Positions 24,665 through 32,900 of a stretch of DNA of 52,065 bases are shown one piece after another. Position numbers and translations under genes: made by a program. This DNA comes from Ruminococcus sp. Phil15 (GTDB taxonomy: Bacteria > Bacillota > Clostridia > Oscillospirales > Ruminococcaceae), in contig MSHC01000001.1 of NCBI GenBank assembly GCA_001940995.1, forward strand, positions 1-52,065, written 5' to 3'. The notes under the pieces are model-generated. The model did not search any database and was not told where the DNA came from. It saw only the letters and a program-made list of their open reading frames with translations. Numbering within the stretch: the first letter of the stretch is position 1; the number at the start of each line of letters is the position of its first letter.

Positions 24665-24690
24665 AAGTGCCAATGTATCCCATTTTCTTT
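24665..24690. repeat. Right direct repeat flanking the insertion sequence
   Basis: Second copy of the repeat at 23576-23601, 22 bases identical at 24669-24690. Its first base overlaps the element end; the ddl promoter -35 starts 5 bases after it. Confidence 0.75.
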
Positions 24691-24694
24691 ATAG

Positions 24695-24723
24695 TTGCAA
24701 TTTTATAAATTATATGTTATAAT
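24695..24723 (+). promoter_or_regulatory. Promoter of ddl-murI operon
   Basis: TTGCAA at 24695-24700, 17-bp spacer, TATAAT at 24718-24723, directly beside the insertion sequence right repeat. Confidence 0.75.
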
Positions 24724-24783
24724 AATAACTTAACAACTCGCATTATAATATATAGACATAGATTGAAAGGAATTGACAGCAGA

Positions 24784-25851
24784 ATGGAAAAGCTAACAGT
24801 CGCAGTAATCTTCGGCGGAAAATCAAACGAACACGATATATCTCTCATCTCCGCAACGCATATCATAAACAGCATACCGAGAGATAAATACGATGTTGTA
24901 ATGATCGGAATAACAAAAGAGGGCAGATGGCTCAGGTATGAGGGCGAAACCGAGAATATCAAAAACGGCAGTTGGACTTCGGGCAAAACGTCGCCTTGCA
25001 TTTTAAGTCCGGACCCTACCGACAGCGGTTTTATTCAGACAAGTGACAAAGGCAGTATCTCCAAAATCAAGGTAGACTGCGTTTTCCCCGCACTTCACGG
25101 CAAAAATGGCGAGGACGGCACAATTCAGGGACTGTTTCAAATGTCACAGCTTCCGTTTGTCGGCTGCGATATGCTCTCGTCCGCCTGCTGTATGGATAAG
25201 GAATTTACGCACAGAATTTTGGAAAGCTGCGGCGTGAAAATGGCAAAATGGGTGTCGGTGAGAGAAAACGACCTCCCGATGCTTGACGAAAAGTGCGTGG
25301 AGATTACCTCAAAGCTCAAATATCCGCTCTTTATAAAGCCGTCACGCTCAGGCTCGTCAGTCGGCATCTCCAAGGCATATACCGTTGATGAACTTAAAAA
25401 CGGCATAAAGCTCGCATTTCAGTACGATTCAAAGCTTGTCATAGAGCAGGGACTTACAGGCATAGAGTGCGAGTGCGCTGTTATGGGAAACGATAAGCTC
25501 ATCGTTTCAACTATCGGAGAGATTGCGCCTGCGAATGACTTTTACGATTTTGAGTCAAAATATAACGACCCTACGGAGCAGACGTTTATTCCTGCAAGAT
25601 TTACGGAGGAACAGATAAAGAGCATAAGAGCCGTGGCAGAAAAGGCATACCGCTCTATCGGCTGCGAGGGACTTGCAAGAGTCGATTTCTTCCTGACCGA
25701 CGATAAAGAGGTCGTCCTCAATGAGATTAACACCCTGCCGGGACATACCCCGATAAGTATGTATCCAAAGCTTATGGAGCATGAGGGCGTCGACGCTGAC
25801 AACGAAATGGACAGACTTATTACTCTCGCTCTTGAAAGAGCAGGAAGATAG
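24784..25851 (+). CDS. ddl: D-alanine--D-alanine ligase
   Basis: ATP-grasp enzyme that joins two D-alanines for peptidoglycan stem peptides. The protein (355 residues) has FGGKSNEHDISL near the start, the ATP-grasp loop GSSVGISK, RVDFFL, and the metal/substrate NEINTLPGHTPISMYP. I start at the ATG at 24784; an in-frame TTG at 24763 precedes AAAGGA and is not needed. It heads a run with murI, both feeding cell-wall D-amino acids. The lactate-type (vancomycin-resistance) specificity cannot be judged from motifs alone. Confidence 0.94.
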   Translation: MEKLTVAVIFGGKSNEHDISLISATHIINSIPRDKYDVVMIGITKEGRWLRYEGETENIKNGSWTSGKTSPCILSPDPTDSGFIQTSDKGSISKIKVDCVFPALHGKNGEDGTIQGLFQMSQLPFVGCDMLSSACCMDKEFTHRILESCGVKMAKWVSVRENDLPMLDEKCVEITSKLKYPLFIKPSRSGSSVGISKAYTVDELKNGIKLAFQYDSKLVIEQGLTGIECECAVMGNDKLIVSTIGEIAPANDFYDFESKYNDPTEQTFIPARFTEEQIKSIRAVAEKAYRSIGCEGLARVDFFLTDDKEVVLNEINTLPGHTPISMYPKLMEHEGVDADNEMDRLITLALERAGR

Positions 25852-25874
25852 TCTTGCGTTAAAGGAGAAATACG

Positions 25875-26687
25875 ATGAACAGAAATCCAATCGGTGTTTT
25901 CGATTCGGGAGTGGGCGGACTTACCTGCTTAGAGGAGCTGAGAAAGCTTCTGCCGAATGAGGATATAGTGTACCTTGGCGATACGGCAAGAGTACCCTAC
26001 GGTACAAAAAGCCGTGAAACGATCGCCTGCTACGCAAGACAGGATATCGCATTTTTGGAAAAGTTTGACGTCAAGATGATTTTGATTGCCTGCGGTACGG
26101 TTTCGTCCGTGCTTATGACGGAAAATCTCTTCGACGGGAGCAGGACGGAGCTTTACAGCGGAGTTATATATCCTGCCGTAAAGTCTGCCTACGCACAAAC
26201 TAAAAACCGCAGAATAGGCGTAATAGGTACGCCTGCAACAATCAGAAGCGGCTGCTACGGAAGGGCGCTCAGAGAGCTTTGCCCCGACATAAAGGTCGTC
26301 GGAAAGGCTTGCCCGCTTTTTGTGCCGCTCGTTGAAAACGGCTATACAAATGTCGACAACAAGGTTACAAGACTCGTTGCCGAGGAATATCTTGACGTTA
26401 TGAAAAAGGAGAATGTCGATACGCTTATTATGGGCTGCACGCATTATCCGCTGCTTAAAGATATCTTTGCCGATATCCTCGGCGACAGGGTTTCCCTTAT
26501 CTCTCCCGGAGCAGAGGCAGCAAGATTTGCCGCAAAGGAGCTTATGAAGCGTGACCTTTTGAACGACAGAGAGGGCGAGGGAAGCTGTAAGCTTTTCTGT
26601 ACTGACAGCGAGGAGCTTTTCTCGGAGAACGTTACCGCATTTTTGGGAAACGAGGTTACAGCCGAAATCTCAAAATGCACGCTATAA
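25875..26687 (+). CDS. murI: Glutamate racemase
   Basis: Cofactor-independent racemase that makes D-glutamate for peptidoglycan. The 270-residue length is standard. GVFDSGVGGLT carries D10 and S11; the two catalytic cysteines are C73 (IACGTVSS) and C188 (MGCTHYPLL). The Asn usually after C73 is Gly, a variant. AAAGGAG precedes the ATG. It follows ddl by 23 bases and shares its transcript. Confidence 0.94.
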   Translation: MNRNPIGVFDSGVGGLTCLEELRKLLPNEDIVYLGDTARVPYGTKSRETIACYARQDIAFLEKFDVKMILIACGTVSSVLMTENLFDGSRTELYSGVIYPAVKSAYAQTKNRRIGVIGTPATIRSGCYGRALRELCPDIKVVGKACPLFVPLVENGYTNVDNKVTRLVAEEYLDVMKKENVDTLIMGCTHYPLLKDIFADILGDRVSLISPGAEAARFAAKELMKRDLLNDREGEGSCKLFCTDSEELFSENVTAFLGNEVTAEISKCTL

Positions 26688-26704
26688 AACAAAGGTGATT
26701 TTAA

Positions 26705-27130
26705 ATGGATAAAAAAATAATGCTCAGGCTTGTCAGTCTGCAAAGCGACGGGGAGGATAAATCAAAGGTCGAGCTTTTCTCCGAAGGGCTTCTCAGAATG
26801 ACTGACGCAGGCTATGAGATTTCCTATAATGAAACGGACGCAACAGGCTTTGCAGGCTCTACCACAAAGCTTACCGTAGTTTCCGACAGCAAGGTTACGA
26901 TGGAGAGAACGGGAGCCGCAAGCTCTACCCTTATTCTGGAGAAGGGCAAGAAGCATCACTGCCACTATGGCACACCCTACGGCGACCTTATGGTAGGCGT
27001 CACAACAAGCTCAATAAAGTCAACAATCACGGAAAACGGCGGAACGCTTGATTTCAAATATGTACTTGACATAAATTCAAGCTACGTCGGTGATTACGAA
27101 ATAAATTTGGATGTTAAAGCCGACTCATAA
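26705..27130 (+). CDS. DUF1934 (YwiB-like) beta-barrel protein
   Basis: A 141-residue cytoplasmic protein of the DUF1934 family, a small lipocalin-like barrel of unknown function. Recognisable parts are the start VSLQSDGED, the SYNETDATG stretch, and GTPYGDLMVG. AAAGGTG precedes the ATG. It follows murI by 17 bases and probably shares its transcript; the family is common beside argS or murI in Clostridia. Confidence 0.85.
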   Translation: MDKKIMLRLVSLQSDGEDKSKVELFSEGLLRMTDAGYEISYNETDATGFAGSTTKLTVVSDSKVTMERTGAASSTLILEKGKKHHCHYGTPYGDLMVGVTTSSIKSTITENGGTLDFKYVLDINSSYVGDYEINLDVKADS

Positions 27131-27162
27131 TAAAAATGTCGGGGAAAGGGTTTTAGAATAAA

Positions 27163-28113
27163 ATGGACGACAGTCGATTATCTGTACCAAGACTAATTAA
27201 CGAAAGCCTGAACGTAGGAGTCCTCACGACCTTAGGCGAGCTGTGCGAGCCGTTCGGCGAGCTTAGCTTCTACAAAATGAGAGATGTGTTTTATGATAAG
27301 GCGTATGAGATGAACGAGGAGGGTACGGAGCTTTTTCTTATCGAGGATATGGAGGAGCTGTCCGAAATAAGAGCCGCAGTCCTTGCCTGCCGCAAACTGA
27401 AAAAGCCTATTATAGTTATGCTCAAGGTCAAAGACGAGGAGCTTGATTCACTCGGCGGACGTGAGCTTGCGTACCTAATTTCCCTCCAGGATTTGGGACT
27501 GTCCGCATTCGGAATAAAGCCGTTTGACGGCTGTCCTGCCGAGGATATGGAGAGGCTTTACAAGCAGCTCTATCCTTACGCAAAAATCCCGATTTTCACA
27601 AGACTGTCTGCCGGGAAGGTTATGTACAGCGAGATTAAAAAGCTTCTGTCGCTCGGAGTCGAGTGCTTTGACTGCAGAGAGATTTCCCGTGCAGAGCAGG
27701 ACGTTGTGAGCGTCGAGCTTAAAAAGGCGGACTTTACCTCTATGCTCAGCCTGAAAGAGGATATTTCCTTTATCGCCGCAAACGAGGAGCAGGCATTTTT
27801 CCTGAATCCCGAAAGCGTTTCCGTGTCACAGCAGATTGACATCGAGTGCGATATGGCTGACGAGCTTGTCGATTTTGAGGACGAGTCGTTCGATATTATA
27901 AACATTCTGGTAACTACTCACGACGACGGCTTCCGCTTCAGCCAGAATGTACACTACATAAGCCTCCCGATTATGTTCTCGGCACGGGATGAAGATACCC
28001 TGCGAATGGCGCTTGAGTATTACCACGGCAGAGCGATTATCGACAGTCAGTGCGGTATCGACCGCAAGGAGCTAAAGGAACTTGCCAAAGAATTCGGCGC
28101 TATTATATACTAA
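27163..28113 (+). CDS. Degenerate methyltransferase-like TIM barrel, function unknown
   Basis: A 316-residue protein without signal or membrane segments. Residues about 50-100 (ELFLIEDMEELSEIRAAVLA, CRKLKKPIIVMLKV) look like a homocysteine S-methyltransferase barrel, and the end (GRAIIDSQCGIDRKELKELA) resembles the opening of a pterin-binding (DHPS/MetH) domain. The zinc ligands of true Hcy methyltransferases (GxNC, GGCC) are missing. It may be a degenerate MetH relative or a partner of corrinoid methylation, or something else. A GGGGAAAGGG site lies 13 bases before the ATG. Last gene of the murI run, ending at a terminator. Confidence 0.55.
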   Translation: MDDSRLSVPRLINESLNVGVLTTLGELCEPFGELSFYKMRDVFYDKAYEMNEEGTELFLIEDMEELSEIRAAVLACRKLKKPIIVMLKVKDEELDSLGGRELAYLISLQDLGLSAFGIKPFDGCPAEDMERLYKQLYPYAKIPIFTRLSAGKVMYSEIKKLLSLGVECFDCREISRAEQDVVSVELKKADFTSMLSLKEDISFIAANEEQAFFLNPESVSVSQQIDIECDMADELVDFEDESFDIINILVTTHDDGFRFSQNVHYISLPIMFSARDEDTLRMALEYYHGRAIIDSQCGIDRKELKELAKEFGAIIY

Positions 28114-28124
28114 ACCGCATTATT

Positions 28125-28163
28125 AAAAAACCGATATGGGGTTTGTTCCCCGTATCGGTTTTT
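28125..28163. terminator. Bidirectional terminator, recurrent element copy 2
   Basis: AAAAAACCGATATGGGG and CCCCGTATCGGTTTTT form a stem with one wobble and a six-base loop. A and T tracts on both sides serve the converging genes. The outer stem matches the elements at 7202 and 36802. Confidence 0.93.
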
Positions 28164-28186
28164 GAGTATTATAATAAATCTGCGGA

Positions 28187-28819
28187 TTATTCATCGCTCG
28201 GAACCATAAAGACTATTTTGCCGGTTCTCTTGACATAATATACTATATCCAGCTGTTCGCCTGTTTCGGGAATATCCGAAATAGGATAGTAGACAGTCGA
28301 GCGTTTTGTGCCGCCGTCGTCTACAAATTCGATATCTGCTTCAAGATCGCCGCTCGTGTTCTTTACAGACTTGATAACTGCGGTTGCTTTTTTGCCCTTC
28401 TTGGCGAGCTTCTTGTATTTCTTGAGCTTTTTGAGAAAATATACTACGGCAAGCCAGCCTAAGAATTCCAGAAACAGGAACACAATATCGAACATTAAAA
28501 TCATATGCCTGCTGGGTACCTGATGCACTACATTGGGCTTTCTGTTAGAGGCAATAACGTTTACCTTGTCACCGATGCCGGCTTCCTTTTTAAGATTGGC
28601 GTCTGCGATAACCTCTGTGCCGTCATCGTCTATGTAGGAAACTTTGACGTGCTGATTGTTTCCATTGCCGTCGGCAGATATAACGGTAGCTGAAACAGCC
28701 TCGCCTGCGAAAATGTATTCAACCTGCTTGTACTGGAACGAGATAACTACGATTGCGAGCATTATAAGAAATGAAGATAGTAAAGCGGTAAGCTTGATAA
28801 GACCTTTTTTATTTGTCAT
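28187..28819 (-). CDS. DUF3592-type membrane protein
   Basis: A 210-residue protein with two hydrophobic segments (about 9-27 and 103-123) and two similar beta-rich domains, one outside and one inside, each with a DUF3592 pattern: AVSATVISADGNG...KVSYIDDDGTEV and ATAVIKSVKN...ADIEFVDDGGTK. It is a two-domain relative of the gene at 10748. I start at the ATG at 28819; the longer form (to 28891) is poor. The ribosome site is weak. Family function is unknown. A promoter lies upstream on the minus strand. Confidence 0.68.
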   Translation of the reverse strand: MTNKKGLIKLTALLSSFLIMLAIVVISFQYKQVEYIFAGEAVSATVISADGNGNNQHVKVSYIDDDGTEVIADANLKKEAGIGDKVNVIASNRKPNVVHQVPSRHMILMFDIVFLFLEFLGWLAVVYFLKKLKKYKKLAKKGKKATAVIKSVKNTSGDLEADIEFVDDGGTKRSTVYYPISDIPETGEQLDIVYYVKRTGKIVFMVPSDE

Positions 28820-28969
28820 AAATATTGACCACGCTTTGTAATATAGCGTGCGTCCACCTCTTTTCTGATATTTCGGGCGTTTTTCAGGCAAAACCCATAG
28901 TCTGAAAATCTGCTTTCAGACTTTCCCCCCCGAAGACGGCGAAGCATACTCTGTACCGCCTTCCGTCCT

Positions 28970-28999
28970 ATTATACCACTCTTTAAAGGTCGTTGTCAA
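28970..28999 (-). promoter_or_regulatory. Minus-strand promoter of the DUF3592 gene
   Basis: On the minus strand TTGACA (28999 to 28994), 18-bp spacer, TATAAT (28975 to 28970). Its -35 lies within an inverted repeat shared with the divergent promoter at 29011. Confidence 0.75.
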
Positions 29000-29018
29000 G
29001 GCGGATTATCTTGACAAC
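28992..29018. promoter_or_regulatory. Inverted repeat spanning two divergent -35 boxes
   Basis: GTTGTCAAG (28992-29000) and CTTGACAAC (29010-29018) are perfect 9-base complements with a 9-base gap; each arm contains a TTGACA. It could be a shared operator or simply the mirror image of two promoters. Confidence 0.6.
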
Positions 29019-29039
29019 AGATTGCAATTGTGCTACAAT
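29011..29039 (+). promoter_or_regulatory. Promoter of the AI-2E-type exporter gene
   Basis: TTGACA at 29011-29016, 17-bp spacer, TACAAT at 29034-29039 with TGC before it. Confidence 0.85.
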
Positions 29040-29158
29040 TACCTTGTAGCCGTATAAGGCATTTCAGATTAGAAAAAGTGTTTTGGGGCTTTCTGTTCTT
29101 CAAGTTTAAGAATGGCAAGCTTTTTTGTTAGATATTGAAAGTTGAGGGAAACCGTGCG

Positions 29159-30289
29159 ATGAAAAAAGCAGTCCTTACAAGAATTTTCGGCGTAATATTT
29201 TTCTTCCTGCTTTGTTTGTATTGCGTAGTCTATACAGACAAGGTCGCCTACGCTCTGGGCATTGTGGCGTCGGTACTTTTTCCTATAATACTAGGTCTGG
29301 CAATCGCATACGTTATAAATATACCCATGAGCGCAATCGAAAGGCTGTTTTATAAGCTGTTTAAGAAAAAGGAATTCTCAAAGGGTGCTAAAAAGGCTGT
29401 AAGAGCAGGCTGTATGCTGCTTACGATCGTGCTGCTTTGCACTATTATCACTGTTGTAGCAGTTTTGATTGTCCCCGAGCTTGGAAAGAGCGTAAGCAGT
29501 CTTGTGGATACGGTAGCCGAAATTCCAAATCAGCTTGCGGAAAGACGTGAAGAAATCTACAACTTTTCTCCTACAATAGCAGATTATATCTTCAATTTTG
29601 ATAAGGACAAGGCGCTTGACAGCATCTTAAACTGGGCGCTTTCGGGATCTGCCGCAGTAATGGGCTTTGCGTTCGGAGCATTAAAATCCGCAGTAAAGGT
29701 TGCATATTATATAGTGACCTCGCTTATGATAATACTGTTTGTCCTCACCGATAAGGAAAGAATTTCCGCACAGGTCAAAAAGCTCCTCTTTGCGTATCTA
29801 AAGCCGGAAAAGGCACAAAAGCTGCTTTCGTCCATGCATGGAGTTTCAAAGGTGTTCAGAAGTTTTATCACGGGTCAGTGCTTGGAAGCCTGCATATTGG
29901 GAAGCCTGTTCTTTATTTCTATGACGATCCTGCGTTTTCCTTATGCGCTTATGATAAGCGTTCTGATTACTATTACGGCGCTCGTTCCTATTTTCGGCGC
30001 ATTTATCGGACTTGTGGTCGGCGCATTGCTTATGGTGATTGAGTCGCCCGTAAGAGCGCTCTGGTTCATCATACTGTTTTTTGTCCTCCAACAGTTTGAG
30101 GGCAACGTAATCTACCCAAAGGTTGTAGGCGGTTCGGTAGGTCTGCCTCCGCTCCTTACACTCCTCGCAGTATTTATAGGCGGCGACCTCTTTGGACTCC
30201 TCGGTATGATTGTTTTCATTCCTATAACGTCTGTCGTGTATTCTGCGCTCAGAAGCTTTGCGAACAAAAATCAGCCGATAACAGAATAA
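29159..30289 (+). CDS. AI-2E family transporter (PerM/YdiK-like)
   Basis: Membrane protein of the AI-2E exporter family (UPF0118). The 376-residue protein has seven to eight hydrophobic segments, with an extracytoplasmic helix block (about 95-150), and the conserved C-terminal segments GNVIYPKVVGGSVGLPPLLT and GGDLFGLLGMIVFIP. AGGGA precedes the ATG at 29159; an in-frame TTG at 29135 is rejected. Substrate in this organism is unknown; family members have been tied to autoinducer-2 and to ion or pH stress. A terminator-like hairpin follows. Confidence 0.88.
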   Translation: MKKAVLTRIFGVIFFFLLCLYCVVYTDKVAYALGIVASVLFPIILGLAIAYVINIPMSAIERLFYKLFKKKEFSKGAKKAVRAGCMLLTIVLLCTIITVVAVLIVPELGKSVSSLVDTVAEIPNQLAERREEIYNFSPTIADYIFNFDKDKALDSILNWALSGSAAVMGFAFGALKSAVKVAYYIVTSLMIILFVLTDKERISAQVKKLLFAYLKPEKAQKLLSSMHGVSKVFRSFITGQCLEACILGSLFFISMTILRFPYALMISVLITITALVPIFGAFIGLVVGALLMVIESPVRALWFIILFFVLQQFEGNVIYPKVVGGSVGLPPLLTLLAVFIGGDLFGLLGMIVFIPITSVVYSALRSFANKNQPITE

Positions 30290-30306
30290 TTACCGTATTA
30301 TAATGT

Positions 30307-30334
30307 CAGCGTGAAGATTCATTTTTTCACGCTG
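30307..30334 (+). terminator. Perfect hairpin between the AI-2E gene and cysK
   Basis: CAGCGTGAA (30307-30315) pairs with TTCACGCTG (30326-30334), loop of 10. No T-run follows, so it may be a weak terminator, a stabilising or processing site, or a cysK leader element. Confidence 0.5.
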
Positions 30335-30357
30335 TAACTTTAGAAAGGATGATATCT

Positions 30358-31281
30358 ATGAAAATATATAACGACGTTACCGAAATTATCGGAAACACAC
30401 CGCTCCTCCGCCTTAATAGGTTCGGGGAGAAATATGGTCTTGAAGCCTGCGTCCTCGCAAAGCTTGAAAGGCAAAATCCGGCAGGCAGTACAAAAGACAG
30501 AGCCGCACTCTGGATGATAAACGACGCAGAGAAAAAGGGCTTGCTCAAGAAGGGCGCAACGATTATTGAGCCTACAAGCGGAAATACCGGCATAGGACTT
30601 GCGGCAGTATGCGCTGTAAGAGGCTACCGCCTTATTCTCACAATGCCCGAAACTATGAGTTTAGAGAGAAGAAAGCTGCTCTCTGCCTACGGCGCAGAGC
30701 TTGTGCTGACAGACGGTAAAAAGGGTATGGCAGGCTCCGTTGAAAAGGCGAACGAGCTTAAAGGTCAGATCGAAGGCTCTGTTATCTTAGGTCAGTTTGA
30801 CAACAAGGCAAACGCCCTCTCGCACTATGAATCAACAGGCCCGGAAATTTTTGAAGCGACGGAGGGCAAGGTCGATATATTCGTTTCTGCCGTCGGAACG
30901 GGCGGAACTCTTTCCGGCACGGCAAAATATTTGAAAGAGAAAATTCTGTCAGTCAAGGTCGTCGCAGTAGAGCCTGCTTCATCGCCGCTTCTTTCAAAGG
31001 GCGTGGCAGGAAGCCATAAAATCCAGGGTATAGGCGCAAATTTTGTGCCGGATCTGCTTGACAGGGATATCATTGACGAGGTCGTGACAGTAACAGATGA
31101 CGACGCACTCTCCTGCGGCGCTGAGATAGTAAGGCTGGAGGGAATTCTGGTCGGAATATCCTCAGGTGCGGCGCTTTCCGCAGCAAGAGAGCTTGCCAAG
31201 AAGAAAGAAAACAGGGGCAAGAATATTGTGGTTATCCTCCCCGATACAGGCGAACGGTATCTGTCCTCGGAGATGTTTTAA
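30358..31281 (+). CDS. cysK: Cysteine synthase A (O-acetylserine sulfhydrylase)
   Basis: PLP enzyme that makes cysteine from O-acetylserine and sulfide. The protein (307 residues) has the PLP lysine K46 in NPAGSTKDRA, the PLP-phosphate loop EPTSGNTGIG, and GTGGTLSGTAK. AGAAAGG fits the ATG at 30358 better than one at 30349. The stop codon overlaps the next start by one base. It heads an operon with tcdA and ttcA, so cysteine supply is placed with sulfur-dependent tRNA editing; this coupling is inference. Confidence 0.95.
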   Translation: MKIYNDVTEIIGNTPLLRLNRFGEKYGLEACVLAKLERQNPAGSTKDRAALWMINDAEKKGLLKKGATIIEPTSGNTGIGLAAVCAVRGYRLILTMPETMSLERRKLLSAYGAELVLTDGKKGMAGSVEKANELKGQIEGSVILGQFDNKANALSHYESTGPEIFEATEGKVDIFVSAVGTGGTLSGTAKYLKEKILSVKVVAVEPASSPLLSKGVAGSHKIQGIGANFVPDLLDRDIIDEVVTVTDDDALSCGAEIVRLEGILVGISSGAALSAARELAKKKENRGKNIVVILPDTGERYLSSEMF

Positions 31282-32006
31282 TGGACAGGAAAGAGATTTT
31301 TCAAAGAACCGAAGCGCTCCTCGGACGGCAAGCAATGGAAAGACTTAAAAATTCGAGAGTCGCAGTTTTTGGCGTCGGCGGCGTCGGAGGATATGCGGTG
31401 GAAGCTCTTGCAAGAAGCGGCGTAGGCTCAATCGACGTGATAGACAGCGATACCGTTTCGCTATCTAATATTAACAGGCAGATCATCGCAACAGTGAACA
31501 CTGTCGGTATGCCGAAGGTCGAGGCGGCAAAAGAGCGTATATTGTCAATAAATCCAGAATGCAGGGTAACTGCCCATAACGTTTTCTACCTTTCTGAAAC
31601 AGCCGACAAGTTTGATTTTACACAGTACGACTATGTTATAGATGCCGTGGATACAGTTACGGCAAAGCTTAAAATCATCGAAACGGCAAACGATTGCGGC
31701 ATACCCGTCATAAGCTCAATGGGTGCAGGAAACAAGCTTGACCCTACAAAGCTTGCGGTTTCGGATATCTACAAAACGTCCGTCTGTCCGCTTGCGAGGG
31801 TTATGCGCAGAGAACTGAAAAAGCGTGGGATAGAGCGGCTCAAGGTGGTGTATTCTACAGAGGAAGCCGTGCAAAAAAGGGAAGAGTGCAAACCTGACGC
31901 TCATAAAAGATCCGTACCTGCAAGCGTTGCGTTCGTGCCGTCAGTAGCAGGACTTATTATCGCAGGAGAGGTTATAAAGGAGATTGCAAATGGGACGGGA
32001 GCTTAG
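31281..32006 (+). CDS. tcdA: tRNA threonylcarbamoyladenosine dehydratase
   Basis: E1/ThiF-type enzyme that cyclises t6A to ct6A in tRNA, using ATP. The 241-residue length fits YgdL/TcdA. The nucleotide loop GVGGVGG is at 31-37, followed by DSDTVSLSNINRQI, DAVDTV, and SMGAGNKLDP; SVCPLARVMRRELKKRG is the conserved late block. The ATG overlaps the cysK stop (TAATG). It overlaps ttcA by 17 bases. A ThiF-like sulfur-carrier role is the main alternative. Confidence 0.9.
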   Translation: MDRKEIFQRTEALLGRQAMERLKNSRVAVFGVGGVGGYAVEALARSGVGSIDVIDSDTVSLSNINRQIIATVNTVGMPKVEAAKERILSINPECRVTAHNVFYLSETADKFDFTQYDYVIDAVDTVTAKLKIIETANDCGIPVISSMGAGNKLDPTKLAVSDIYKTSVCPLARVMRRELKKRGIERLKVVYSTEEAVQKREECKPDAHKRSVPASVAFVPSVAGLIIAGEVIKEIANGTGA

Positions 32007-32808
32007 CTTTTCCGAAAGGGCGATAAGAAGCCTTACGACCGATTTCTCAAAGGATATTTTAAAGCCGTTCTATGACGGAATAGAAAAATATAAGCTTATA
32101 GAAAACGGCGATAAAGTCGCCGTATGCGTGTCGGGCGGCAAGGACTCCGCAATCCTCGCAATGCTGATGAAATGGTATGAAAAGCAAAAGGGCGGCGTGG
32201 AGGTAAAGTTTATCTCAATGGACCCCGGGTACAGTAAGGAGAATAGGCAGAAGCTGCTCTATAACTGTAAGCTTCTTGACATTGATACGGTGATGTTTGA
32301 AACGAACATACTGGAGGCGGCGGAAAATACCGATAAATCCCCCTGCGGTATCTGCGCAAGAATGAGGCGTGGCTGGTTATATAAAAAGGCAAAGGAGCTT
32401 GGCTGCAACAAAATGGCTCTCGGTCATCACTTTGACGATGTGATAGAAACAACGCTTATGGGGATGCTCTACGGCGCACAGCTTCAGGGTATGCTGCCGA
32501 GAATAAAGAGCCGCAATTTTGAGGATATCGAGCTTATCAGACCTATGTACATGGTAAAAGAGGACGCCATAATCCGTTGGTGCGAGCATAACGGGCTGGA
32601 GTTTATAAGATGCGCCTGCAAGTACGCTTCGGGCGAGGACGCATCAAAGAGAGCCGAAACCAAAAAGATTATCTCAGAGCTTGAAAAACTCAATCCGAGG
32701 GTAAAAAAGAACATTTTCAACAGCATACATAACGCCGACTGCGATACATTTGTAGGGTATAAGGTAGGCTGGGAAAGACACAGCTTCCTTGAAAGATTTG
32801 AAGAATAA
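31990..32808 (+). CDS. TtcA-like tRNA 2-thiocytidine biosynthesis protein
   Basis: PP-loop ATPase of the TtcA/TilS class, which thiolates tRNA cytidine using an iron-sulfur cluster. The 272-residue protein has SGGKDS (48-53), C119-x2-C122 in PCGICARMRR, and CAC (near residue 214), the three-cysteine set expected for cluster binding, plus GHHFDDVIETTLMGM. AAAGGAG precedes the ATG at 31990, which lies inside tcdA. The Clostridia family may modify other positions. Confidence 0.88.
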   Translation: MGRELSFSERAIRSLTTDFSKDILKPFYDGIEKYKLIENGDKVAVCVSGGKDSAILAMLMKWYEKQKGGVEVKFISMDPGYSKENRQKLLYNCKLLDIDTVMFETNILEAAENTDKSPCGICARMRRGWLYKKAKELGCNKMALGHHFDDVIETTLMGMLYGAQLQGMLPRIKSRNFEDIELIRPMYMVKEDAIIRWCEHNGLEFIRCACKYASGEDASKRAETKKIISELEKLNPRVKKNIFNSIHNADCDTFVGYKVGWERHSFLERFEE

Positions 32809-32833
32809 AAATAGCCGCGCGTTTCCTGTGTCC

Positions 32834-32862
32834 TTTACTTTGTAAGCTCATTATGTTATAAT
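32834..32862 (+). promoter_or_regulatory. Promoter of a small protein gene
   Basis: TTTACT at 32834-32839, 17-bp spacer, TATAAT at 32857-32862. Confidence 0.6.
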
Positions 32863-32900
32863 CAGCAGAAAGATAAACCAGAATTTGCGGAGGTAATATT

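Larger units (their letters stand above)
23602..24665 (-). mobile_element. Insertion sequence, IS481-like
   Basis: An element of about 1,064 bp. The left end (23602) begins TGTAGG and the right end (24665, read inward on the minus strand) TGTAGT; the ends form an imperfect inverted repeat agreeing at 16 of 26 positions, including ATTGGACA at positions 19-26. It carries one transposase gene whose stop codon lies inside the left terminal repeat. It sits between the lipoprotein and ddl genes, antisense to both, just upstream of the ddl promoter. Family assignment rests on the transposase. Confidence 0.8.
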
